In this document: one piece after another, positions 37,121 to 47,518 of the stretch | How positions within the stretch are numbered: the first letter of the stretch is position 1 | Layout: every line of letters starts with the position of its first letter | Assembly (NCBI GenBank): GCA_015501055.1 | Contig: JADNYV010000159.1 | Coordinates: 22,634 to 86,633, forward strand | Length of the DNA stretch: 64,000 bases | Source of the DNA: Mucidula mucida | Taxonomy: Eukaryota; Basidiomycota; Agaricomycetes; Agaricales; Physalacriaceae | Reading direction: 5' to 3' | Program-made: the position numbers and the translations under genes | The notes under the pieces: model-generated | Seen by the model: only the letters and a program-made list of their open reading frames with translations | What the model was told of the DNA's origin: nothing | Database searches by the model: none

Positions 37121-37440
37121 CTCAAAATGGGCGAAATATATGTATACTTGGTACCAGTACTACATCTCCTCATCGGAGGATACAAATACCATCTCAACAT
37201 CATGAAGTGAACTGCCAATATTATCAAAACCATCCGGCAAATCAACATCAACAAGGTTCTTCTCCGTTGCGCTCGGCTTGACTGCACCATCCTTCGTTAT
37301 GACGGACCACTAGTTTAGAGGGCGGGTTAGGTGCGGGTACCACGGGTTTGCCCAAATTGGGAAGGACCGACCCGTACCCGTACCCGTGCACGGGAAAACC
37401 CGTGACCCGCGCCGAACCCGCCGACCCGTGCTGATCCTTA
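37121..37440. repeat. 320-bp insertion with ACCCGT repeats in FunK1 copy 2
   Basis: Compared with copy 3, this stretch interrupts the codons for I-W-F-Y-C-N-N-P. It contains a GC-rich tract of repeated ACCCGT units at about 37,330-37,435. No clear terminal repeats or target duplication were found. Confidence 0.55.
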
Positions 37441-38089
37441 CAAATAGACTCAAGGCCAGGATATTCTGCCTCAATCATCTCCATTGCCTGATTGTTCATA
37501 TCTGCATGGAGCGCATAGAGCGACATCTTGACACTACCAATCTGGCGGCACTTGGCCAAGAATATCTCCAGGTAGATTTTGAATTGTGCGTCTCCGTAGA
37601 TTGTATCAACCAATTTGTTCAGTTGTGCGTCTGTGGTGCAAAACTTGTTGCTGCGAGTTGTGGGGAATGGAATGCGGAGGACTCTTTCTGAGAACTTGTT
37701 AATGTCAACAAGGACACAACTGTTTTGGAGGTTGACCTCCAAGAACGGTGCATAGTCACTGTGCTTGTACTTGAGCGGCATAAGCTCAATATTGTCAAAC
37801 CAAGCGCAACTGTTCCCGCCTCTACACTGCGGTGTCGAGCCAGCTTTGTGGGTTGGACCAGAAGGGGCGGGAGGCAACGGAGGCAATGAATTGGGTGTGG
37901 AGGAATTCCGTGTTGTTGGAGGTGGGGTAGTGTCGCGTAGTAGTGGAGGGACAGTCATCGCGAATAACAACGAGAAAAATAGATGATGGTAGATGTTGTG
38001 AAGGTGTTCGTGGTTTGTGAACAACAGAGGGTTGCGCGCAAAATCTACCATTATAGGAACCCGTGACCTCACTGTTCAATGACCGTACA

Positions 38090-38290
38090 TGGGAGACAAT
38101 GGTGGCACCCGCTCGGGCTTCCACTCCTTCTGCCACTCTAAACTTTTGACCCTCCTCCCAAAATTCCACCCGCGCATCGCCCGACGTCCTCTGAAAAGCT
38201 ATCATCTCGAGTTGATTCAACAGCTTCTCCCACCCAGTGACGGGCGCGTACTGATACCCCGGGTCGGGCATCTCAGGAAACTGACATCCT
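38090..38290 (-). pseudogene. Remnant of a MYND-family C-terminal region upstream of FunK1 copy 2
   Basis: The frame contains QFPEMPDPGYQYAPV and RTSGDARVEFWEEG, the same segment found at 46.6-46.8 kb on plus. It is fused at about 38,286 to the truncated old-yellow-enzyme fragment, so the join is a rearrangement. Confidence 0.6.
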
Positions 38291-38581
38291 TTCACATGTC
38301 CGTCTGACCATAATCCGGGCGCGTTTTGCCATTCCGAACTGCGAGACGGATAAAGGTGAGCGTGGAAACTGAGGAATTGATGCCTACCCTTGCTGGGTAA
38401 TGAGAGTACCCTCGGCTACAATGAGACCAGCGCCGAGGGCAGCGCGTAGACGATAGTATTCGACGTTGACGTCGTTCGGCACAGTCGTAGGGACAGAGCG
38501 ATTGCGCGTCATAGCGGAGAGAAGGACGCGATTCCTTAGAGTCAACTGAAAGGGCTGGAAGAGCGAGGTCAAGTTGGGCAT
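38286..38581 (-). pseudogene. Old yellow enzyme gene fragment (module copy A)
   Basis: Exon 1 (ATG at 38581, MPNLTSLFQPFQL) and the first bases of exon 2 are present, then similarity to the intact copy at 52.7 kb ends at about 38,286. A 9-bp in-frame deletion removes the codons G-P-H of the QLGPHTLRN motif. No catalytic part remains. Confidence 0.8.
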
Positions 38582-38950
38582 CGTGGTGGTTTTCGTCAAG
38601 GACGAATGCGGGCAATGTGCGCGCTTCTATTGGACTCGATCCAGCTGGCGATCGAAAGGCATGTCATGACAGGCGCCAACCAAATTTCGGGGTAGTCCAT
38701 TTTGGGATACCTGGTGGTGTCTAGACGAAGGTAAGGATGTATTTGAAGCTGCTTGCCAGGCTAGTGGTGGCAGGGGAAGAGAATTCACGACCACGTGCAG
38801 CTTGTCCAATGCGACTCCAATCAATAAATGCACCAAAACATCAGTTAAAAATATCACTTTTGCCTGTACTATGGAAAGGCTTCAGCACAAGTTGACTGGC
38901 CATCGAGGAGAAGATTCAACAGCGCCTCACATTCAAACAGTATATCATTC

Positions 38951-41124
38951 TCATTTGGGTGCTATACGTCGTCTTAGATCGTCTGCACCAATAATAGCAT
39001 CCTTATCCACAAATTCGCCCGCGATAAACCGATCTAACCTCTCTTGTTCGGCCTGGTAATCTTCGCTCGTCCCTCTAAAACTGCTTCGGTCAAAGTCCGT
39101 GAAGCGTACCTGCCCTAGATCGTCCTCCATGATGTTCCACGATCGCACGTCGCGGTGCAGGACGCCAGCTTCATGCATGGCAGTCAGGATCGACTTTAAT
39201 GCAGTACTAAATACCTGATTCAACGGACGTTCAAAACCCAAGCGAAAGAGAAACGTACCCTGCCTCCGTTGATAGGTCGACTTTCTTATCGCTGTCCATC
39301 CGACGACCAAGAGGGTGACCAGCATCAGACAACAGAAGAGCGCGCAGGTCAGCATTAACACCTTCGCGATACGAAAGGAGACTCGGTATTCCAGAAACTC
39401 CCGCGCTACGGAGGTGCCGGTACACTTCAACTTCATGTTCTAAACGTCGAGCGCGAGCACGTGTTGGAGCAATCTTGAGAATGAACGGTCGCTGTGCGAG
39501 CTCTTCGGACGGGTCCTTTGGTTTCTTCGCTACGCTTCCCTTACCTTTAGACCGACCGGCCTTGGTCAACGATCCATATGCATCACTAGGAGAACTTTCA
39601 GGTTCGATGACGGCTCGGTAAACATCCCCAACTGAGCCCGAGCCGAGTCGCTTGTATGCGATGATTTTGAGATACTCCTTTGGCCCGTAACGTTCCTTGC
39701 GCTCAGAGTCGGGTCGAAACAGAAGAAGAGGAGCGGGCGAGTCGAGATTGTCAAATCTAAAGAAGATTGCTAGAGCTGGAAAGGTGTCCATGAAGGCAGC
39801 CATGGCCTAGCAAAAGTATGAACTCAGGAAAGAAAATGTAGTGTTGGCCTACTTCATCGCTTGGAGACGATGGGTCCTCATCCGATACAGCCCCGGCTTT
39901 GGACTTTTTACGAACACGCTGCGGCTCGTCAAACATAGATTTTCGTTTACCCAAAAGTGTGTTCTCCAAAAGAGGCAGCCTTTTCATAGCGTCAGATGCG
40001 AGAGCAATATGCAGCGCCGTCCAAAGACTCCCGTATGATGGATCTTTGCACGTCCGTATATCAATAAGACTCGAAAGGTATAGCGTTTGCCGTTTGCGAT
40101 GGCGGATACCTATCCTGACAAAATTTCCACAGTCGAAGATAACTGCCGTCGCGTCTATTCTGACCGCGTGAACCCAAGCCTGCTGAAAGTCAGTATTGAC
40201 AATGACCACAGGTGGCTCCCTGACCTTTTGAATATAATCTTCGCATGCAGGCTCGTAACGCGGGTCTTTTTGCGGAGGACGTTGGACGACGCCTATATCA
40301 CACTGATTCTGCGCGCGCTCTGGCGCCGTTTTCTGGCGAACGCGCTGGCTACGGCGCGGACCCGTCATCGGCGGTAACGTCCACGGAACCTCCACAGCGT
40401 CCGGGGGTGGCGATCTTTCGCGAGCGTCGCCACAGTAATCCGAGTCCAGGCGCCATGGGAAGACATCTACGGAGTCAAGGCGCTCCATATCCTCCATCAC
40501 AGGTAACGCATCCGTACAAAATACCATACAGGACGTCAGTTGCTGCGTATGCTGGCGGAGACGTTTATATGTTTCCTTGTTTTTTCGATTCATAACCTCG
40601 AACTCATCTGGGGGAGGCACCACGACGTGCAGCACAATATTCTGCGACGCGTATTCCTCGACAATAGGGCCGAACTCCGTACGCGTACGGGCAGGAGCAT
40701 GCAGCGTTTGTAGCAGTGCCATCAGTTCGGGTTGACTAGGATGGATGACGAGGCTGGAAGCCAGCTGAGTCACGGCATCTTCAAAGCCATCCATTCTGTA
40801 TCTGATGATGGATCGGGCGTCTGCACCCTTCGCCGCATTATACCCAGCGTCTCTAATTGATAACCTGGTGTCTTCTACTGTGTCAAGCTTCCCGGAAACA
40901 CTTTCTAGGACACTGATCAGCTCGACATGCAAGGACGGACGCACTCTCACGCGTTTTAGCATGAGGCTTTCCGAGAGGTGACGATCTAGGAAGTGCAGAG
41001 GTGCGCTTGGCTTCGGTGCGGGCACAGATTGTTTCCGTTCCACGGATGGCGGATTGTACGCAAAGAGCTTTTGGAGAAACCAATCGGGAGGCCTATCCCG
41101 TGAAGTCGTGTTTGACTGCGACAT
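38951..41124 (-). CDS. Fungal protein kinase-like protein, 691 aa (module copy A, intact)
   Basis: Three exons close in frame: 41124-39853, 39806-39259 and 39206-38951. The first 424 residues are an N-terminal domain without a known name, with a basic stretch (GKRKSMFDEPQRVRKKSK) near its end. The kinase-like fold then follows: glycine loop LGSGSVGDVYRA, a Lys in FILKIAP, the catalytic loop HRDVRSWNIM and DFDRS in place of DFG. HRD and the metal-binding Asp are kept, so catalysis is possible, but HRDVR-x-x-N with DFD marks a divergent fungal kinase family, distinct from the FunK1 copies next door. It reads toward the OYE fragment. It is the only undamaged copy of three here, so it is probably the functional one. 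Confidence 0.8.
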
Positions 41125-42000
41125 GTTCTAGTCCCGCGTTGGCAACAAAGACGCGACGGAAGGGCAAGGAAAACCCAACTTGAACATGTGGTGTCATGCA
41201 CATCATACCGGTAATGCGGGCCGACTTGCTCTGTCAACCAGGTTGTCGCCTCCCTCAAGAAGCGTAGTTGCAGCGTATACTGCAGAAGAGGCGGCGCCTA
41301 CGCATACAGAGTAGTTGATGTTGTTAAAATGATAAGCGTCGCCGTAGTAGCAATCTTCAATGAATGATGACGACGATACAATTCTCTTCTTAGATGAGCC
41401 CAGAGGACATTTCTTATTGACGAGGCCAACTTCGATGAATATCAGCCTCTGGGGGAACGAAACAGGTTCACCCTGACGCGAAAAAGTTGACGGTTCGTTC
41501 TTGCACTCATCGAGTTCAACTTCATCTCCGAGTCGCCTCTGTCTTTAGAGCATGTATACCGCTGTATCAAATTATGTGTTGGCCGAGCGCCTGTTTTCCG
41601 GTTTGGCTCGTGGTGCAGCTTATCAGATTCTAGAGACGATACCGACGACGCATCTTTGACAGAGCCGAGGGCGTGCGATCCCATGTCCCGTATCTCAGCT
41701 AGCTAAAATGCCACACGATGGACAAACGGAAACTCGTACCGGAATGATATTCACAAATGCAAAGATATTGCTTTCTGGAATCTTAAAGAACCTAGATGGA
41801 AATGAAGACAGGGATCAGCCTAGACTAGATCCTTCATACTAAGGTCTTCATCAGGCAATGCTGCAACCTGTTAAGGTGAGAATTAAATGCAATAATGCAC
41901 ACGTCATTGAAGTAGAAATGTGTACGTAGATATACAAGAAAATGTGAGAAACCATCCGTGCTTAAATAGCGCGACCAAAGCGCACCGCTTGTAAATGTCT
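41125..42000. other. No confident gene
   Basis: It contains a minus-strand frame of 80 codons (41442-41684) without known domain. The rest should be the kinase-like gene promoter and the LysM gene 3' end. Confidence 0.4.
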
Positions 42001-42653
42001 TTAATCTTTGACCGGCAAACAGAGCGTGTTCCCGGGCATCAACCTCTCGCAGTTGACACTCGGATTCGCCAGCTCCAGCTCCTCCAGCGTCACCCCATGC
42101 TGGACCGCAATGTCCCAGCACGTATCACCCGGCCTAGCCCAATACGCTGACGTATCAGGCTTTGGGCAGGGATTGGAAGAGGAGGACGTGGGGAAAGGGA
42201 ATAAACGGAAGAAAAGGAGGAGTACGACACCGATGATGAGGAAGAACGGGAAGAGAGAGCGCAGGGAGGCAGGTGTAATGGAGACGGGGGATTGATGCGC
42301 CAGGGGCTGGTAGCCATCGGCGCGACGGGGCAGGGCTTCAAGGTCCACGTCGTTTTCGGCGTCGGCATCTGCTGCAGATGGTGCGTCCGAGACTAGGTAA
42401 TGGGAGAGATGAAGCGGAGGTATTAGTGGCACCATTGCACGCACCTTTGGTCATTTCGCTGTATTCTGCGCCTTCTGCGCCTTTCCATATTGAGCCGTCG
42501 GCGTCGCGGAAGGTGTACGTTTGCGAATCGGCGTCATATCCGATACGTTCCATGCCTTCTGGAAGACGGTATTCATCCTGAATGAGGTGGTTAACTATGA
42601 TGGTTGAAGGAGGATGCAGTATTTACTTCATCGTATTGCGTCCAGCGTCCCAT
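42001..42653 (-). CDS. LysM-domain membrane protein, 183 aa
   Basis: Three exons close in frame: 42653-42627, 42577-42445 and 42392-42001. The start is MGRWTQYDEDEYRLPEGMER. A single transmembrane helix, LFPFFLIIGVVLLLFF, lies near the middle, followed by a Ser/Pro spacer. The C-terminal LysM domain reads ARPGDTCWDIAVQHGVTLEE, then NPSVNCERLMPGNTLCLP, with Cys pairs as in fungal extracellular LysM domains. LysM binds chitin-type N-acetylglucosamine polymers. Topology is probably type II: N-terminus in the cytosol, LysM outside. No signal peptide precedes the helix. The gene is intact. Confidence 0.85.
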
Positions 42654-43418
42654 TATGAAGTGTTATGGTACAGGACTGTAATCAGTCTCTGGCGTATAAT
42701 TAAGTCGTCGTCGTCGTTAATGTGAGGAGAAGGCTACACTGCCACCGATGGGGTTGGAGACATGGGTGATGGATTAGTCAGGCAAGGGCCAGGGGTCTCG
42801 ACGCGACGCGACGAACTGGCCCAAGCTCAAAGACGCGCATACTGGCGCATCTAGACTTGGTAGAAGAGTTAACAGCGGTGCAAGAAATGTAGAATCTTCA
42901 TAACAATCCTCGCTATTGAACGATGAAATGGCGTTCCCATTAACATCTGAAGGAACTTGGAGCTGAATTGCTTTGCTCATTCAATGATTCACTCTTGAAT
43001 CAGATCTATAAACCCGACAGTCTGAGCACTCAGTACTCAGTACGCAGATGTGACTCCATGAACATGATTTGAGTAGATTGAACGCACAAATCAAGAAACT
43101 CGCTCTACAAATCACTGAGACAGAGAAGACGAGAAAGCAAGCTCAGTCTCAAATAGTAAACCAATGTTTGTTGACTCCAGGCGATGATGAGAGCACTCCA
43201 AAGCCATCTGGTGTACGAACTCGATCGAAGAATTCAACTCTTGCAGCAATGATCGAGAGTCGAGACTGTCATGGCCGATCGAGCCGAAGCCACCCAATTA
43301 GGAACTGTACAGCTCCCTAACTGCTCTCGGTTTCATTTTCCCAGGCTCTTCATCCGTACCAGCATCAAGGTGAGCTCGCCGTCCCCGCCTTCAAGATTCT
43401 TTCTCACCGTCTCTGAAG
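42654..43418. other. Divergent promoter region of LysM and ubiquitin-eL40 genes
   Basis: The two genes are transcribed away from each other. A Lys/Gln-rich plus-strand frame at 43069-43320 lacks known domains. A possible leader intron (GTGAGC..AG) lies just before the ubiquitin ATG. Confidence 0.45.
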
Positions 43419-43952
<534 letters not shown>

Positions 43953-44258
43953 TGGTTATGCGCTACAGGTGTTACGCGTGGAGCTGCAGCAGAGGTTTTG
44001 GGAACATGTATCTGTCATTTGTATGCGTGTATGATCCTATAATGCATGCATCTTTTTCCTCGCTCGTGTTGATCAGAACGCAAGCGATGTTAGGCAGATC
44101 ATTTTGCGCCCTTTTCATTTCAGACCTATCATGCGGCCTAGTTGGTACTGGGCGGGCAACATACAGGCCCGACGCCGTATTGGACTGTTTTACTTACGCT
44201 CTAGGGTAAATTTCCAGGGTTTTTTTGTTTCGTTCCCACCATATCAGACATTCTGATA
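43953..44258. other. Short intergenic gap
   Basis: 3' end of the ubiquitin fusion gene and promoter of the MYND gene; nothing else seen. Confidence 0.4.
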
Positions 44259-45739
44259 ATGCCATTGGTACTTCCAGAGCTAGGCATCATAATAGAGGAT
44301 GCTAAACCGAAACGAGACTGCGCTTTCCCAGAGTGTCTACATCGCTCACACGGCTTCAATGGGCGCAAGAAGAAAGCATGCGCAAAGTGCAAATACGTTA
44401 TGTATGCCAAACTTGTCTGATTAATGCACTAACAATTGAACAGAGCAAAGACTGTCAGAGATCATACTGGAGGACACACAAACACGTTGTACTCCACAAG
44501 GACCGCTTCTTAGTCCAAGTACCTGGCTTTACATCTGTGACCGTCAACCCGATTCTCTGCATCATTAACGGACATTTTTGTAGACCTACGAAGGTGTCTT
44601 TCGCTGGGCGGCGGCTGAAATCCTGCGCCTTCATAGCACCGACTCGCTTCTCAAAGAAGGCCTAATTCTCAGCCTTACGGTCGTACATGGAAAACAAGCA
44701 CTTGGTGAAGACTGGCCTTCAGATTTCCTCCTCAAATCCATCGATCTAGCGCGTTCAGTGGACGACTCGCGTGATTCACGGCGTTGTGCCGAGATCCAAG
44801 ACGCCGGCGGCTGCAAGCTGTGTTGACCAACCAGCTCCACGATTCTGCACGCCGCCCAAGGACCCCCGAAAATACTACCAAATGTATGATCCCTGTGCGG
44901 ATAAAAATTGAACTTTTTGAGACTATGTTTGGTACCTTTCCGGATAAAAATCGAGCTTTTTGGAGGAAAGGTCTGAGTCCATGTGCAGATAAAATTTGGG
45001 CATCTGGAGAGGTCTGATGTCAAGTGCGGATAACTTATAAGATTTTGGGTGGGCTGAAGGAGGCTGAAGGCTCTGATCCCTGGCAAGGGTCACCAGCTTT
45101 GTAGCCGTGAATTTACGTCCCTCTACGTGATTTTGTGCTGAAACGACGATTTTGCGCGATTCTTGAGCAAAATTTGGCATTTTCTCGGTCTCCGAGGACC
45201 CTGCGCCACACAAGGGTCTGGTACATTGTGCGGATAAAAATCCAGTATCTGGCGAGGTCTGGTACAAAGTGCGGATACACCTTCCTTTTTGGGATCCGGA
45301 TAAGAATTTGGGCCAGGATCATACATTTGGTAGTATTTTCGGGGGTCCTGCCGCCCATTACTGTCTTGGCACATGCGCTTCATTTTGACTTTCCCAAACG
45401 CCCGACAAGTATGTCCCGCCAGATTGCATGAATGCTCTAGTACACGCAGCGTGTGATGGGCTTATTCCGCTGGACAAGGTCGAGCAGCAAATAAGCGGCC
45501 TTTCGGGTCGGTGTGAGCGGGCAGGGGACATGGGCTGGGACTTGCTGGTTGAGATGCGGAAGCTGAAAGCATGGGCTGGCGATCCGCAGGGACAGCGTCA
45601 ACGCGCTGCTGCTGCTAACTGTGCGGGTGATACTATGCGAGGCTATGGATCGGAGGCAACTACGGAAGAAGTTTTAGCACGTTGGGACGAGAACGAGTGT
45701 TATGCTGATGCTGATGAGAGCTTGGACGTAGTATCCTGA
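44259..45739 (+). pseudogene. MYND-type zinc-finger gene, interrupted by a MITE
   Basis: The ATG at 44259 begins MPLVLPELGIIIEDAKPKRD. A MYND finger follows: CAFPECLHRSHGF, ACAKCKY, and after an intron SKDCQRSYWRTHKHV. A second segment (from 44584) reads TYEGVFRWAAAEILRLH and HGKQALGEDWPSDF, similar to the region at 46.28-46.42 kb. A 491-bp MITE sits at 44859-45349. Beyond it an open frame reads PDKYVPPDCMNALVHAACDG and ends at a stop at 45737-45739. Removing the element and one duplication places this last part in the same frame number as the part before it, but a TGA at about 44,823 lies between them, so another intron or real damage is needed. Whether both halves are one gene is inference. 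Confidence 0.5.
44859..45349. mobile_element. MITE with 34-bp inverted repeats and 8-bp target duplication
   Basis: The ends start AGGACCCCCGAAAATACTAC and are perfect inverted repeats over 34 bp (44859-44892 and 45316-45349). GCCGCCCA is duplicated on either side (44851-44858 and 45350-45357). An 8-bp duplication suggests the hAT superfamily. The interior has repeated GTGCGGATAAAAAT-type units and no coding capacity. Confidence 0.88.
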
Positions 45740-46149
45740 AGCTTTCTCTGTAATGGAGGCGGAGCAGTTGAACAGAAACAAATGGATGGTGTATGTATGG
45801 TTTGTAAGTATCTCGCCATCTTTGCGCTTGTCTACATTTGCTGATGTCTGATTTTCAGAATCAATATACATAAGTGTGAAGAAGGCTTGTCCCTTTCCGG
45901 TATTCAAACACCGTAGTTTAGCGGTCCATCAACCATTTTGACTACTGTGATTAGGTGTCTAGCAATTGGTATTCAAGCCCACTAATCTACTTTGTTCTTC
46001 TTTGGGCTAGCCTTTATCACAATTCACGAATGTTTTTCTGGTCTTGGCACGCAGAAGTGCCTCGGTTGTCAATATGTGCACTACTGTGTGAGTTGCTGCC
46101 ACCACTTGTATATGATTGACGTCTATGGATACCAATATGACTCTGTAGG
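45740..46149. other. No gene recognised
   Basis: It is AT-rich, with no domain seen. Confidence 0.35.
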
Positions 46150-46860
46150 GTACTGATTGCCAGCAATCACACTGGAGAGTCCATAAGCGCACCTGCCGCG
46201 TACCCAGTTTCAATGGCAGTCCTCTTGATTGGATGAATGTATGTGACAGGCTAAATTTGTCTGACCTTAGTGTGCGCAGATATACCGCGGCTTTACGTGC
46301 TGGGCGGCTATCCAAGCATTGCACCTCCACAGCGCTCATTCTGCCTTCAAACAAGGTCAAACGCTCAGTGTTCTGATCCTCTATGGGAAACAGGCACTCA
46401 GGGAGGACACCCCGACCAATTTCCGCGTGGTGAAAGTGACGGTTGTGCCCATTAATCCGACTCTGGATAGGCTCGCGTCGGGGGCAGCGAACGATGCTAT
46501 TCAGGCTGCAGGGGGGATCGGGGCGCTTGCAGCTCATCTCTCGTTGACCAACACACCCCGGCCGCAGACTATTATGGAGATGCCGATGGCTCTGCAGTTT
46601 CCTGAGATGCCCGATCCGGGGTACCAGTACGTGCCCGTTGATGAGTGGGAGAAGTTATACGCCGCTGCATGTAATGAGATGGTGTTGATGGATCAACGCG
46701 AGATGATGGCTATTCAGAGGACGTCGGGCAATGCGCGGGTGGGATTTTGGAGGAGGTTCAAAAGTTTAGAGTGGCAGAAGGAGTGAAAAGGAAGCCCAAG
46801 TGGGTGCCATACAGTAATGTGAATGCTACCAGCGACCGCGGAGAGGTGCAGCCGTCCGAG
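46150..46860 (+). pseudogene. MYND-family paralogue, C-terminal part
   Basis: The readable frame has RGFTCWAAIQALHLHSAHS, LYGKQALREDTPTNFRVVKV and ALQFPEMPDPGYQYVPVDEW, parallel to the gene at 44.58 kb and to the remnant at 38.1-38.3 kb. No MYND finger is found upstream, and the end changes frame near 46,750. It lies directly 5' of FunK1 copy 3, as the remnant lies 5' of copy 2. Confidence 0.5.
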
Positions 46861-47518
46861 GCTGAAATGTTAGATTGAGAAGCGAATTGTTTTTCTGGCG
46901 TCTATCGCTCACGTAGGGGAATGGATTGCGGAACTTTGAGTGCTTGATTTCAGTAGGTTGTATCATATAATTTGATACGTCTCCTTATCTAAAATTGGGC
47001 CATACGAGTGTGAGAGAACTGATGAATTAAGTACTTTGTACTAGTAACTACATGTGTGCTTACTTATCCAACGTGTTTGCAGTAATGCGACTATGGTTCT
47101 ATGACTTAGGCTGGTAAGCAGACTGCTGCTTTTGAGCCCGATGTCATTGTAGCGCAAGTTGAAACTTGAGCCATGGTTATGGGGCATTGCCCTGTACTCA
47201 CCAGGTGGATAGTAGGTGGATTTGCGCCCAGACGGACCTTGGCCATTGGTTGCAGACAACAAACCCTGTGCAGTGCATACCTTTTATCTTTGGTGAGGCA
47301 ACAGTGGATGGACCAAAAAAGGCAATTCCAACAATGATCACAAACACGTGCTTCATTGTTCTTCCCTTTGTGCCACCATTGTCTCCCATTTACGGTCATT
47401 GAACAGTAGTCATGGGTTCTTATAATATGGCAGCTTTTGCGCGCGACCCTCTGTTGTTCACAAACCACAAACACCTTCACAACATCTACCATCATCTATT
47501 TTTCTTGTCATTATTCAC
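46861..47518. other. 5' flank of FunK1 copy 3
   Basis: The last 140 bases match the 5' flanks of copies 1 and 2. The rest holds no gene I can support. Confidence 0.45.

Larger units (their letters stand above)
34292..37958 (-). pseudogene. FunK1-type fungal kinase gene, copy 2, split by a solo LTR
   Basis: The parts are collinear on the minus strand. The N-domain starts MTVPPLLRDTTPPP at 37958. Next come TVLKQCLGGIDTSCKKAQSD and RFIALLVAHH (36.7-36.3 kb). The kinase N-lobe has VVKLSWPGEKRTSKA and LLEAAKKTAEEQADPGKRHW (36.1-35.7 kb). The catalytic-loop exon follows at 35.71-35.57 kb, and the C-lobe has RTGTPPFM and LYHYNLESFFYVMV (34.75-34.29 kb). The catalytic triplet HRD reads YCN, changes that are all C-to-T or G-to-A. 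A solo LTR (34784-35560) sits right after the DFD-equivalent motif. A 320-bp insertion with ACCCGT repeats (37121-37440) breaks the N-domain. There are also stops. It cannot make an active kinase as written. Confidence 0.82.
38286..41125 (-). repeat. Kinase-like + OYE duplicated module, copy A
   Basis: Nearly the same sequence recurs at 50.19-53.4 kb (plus) and 62.87-64.0 kb (minus). A and B form a large inverted duplication around 41.1-50.2 kb. Confidence 0.8.

Noticed and set aside
37320..37440. ACCCGT repeats considered as telomere-like sequence
   Set aside because: The unit differs from fungal TTAGGG repeats, is degenerate, and lies inside a gene copy.
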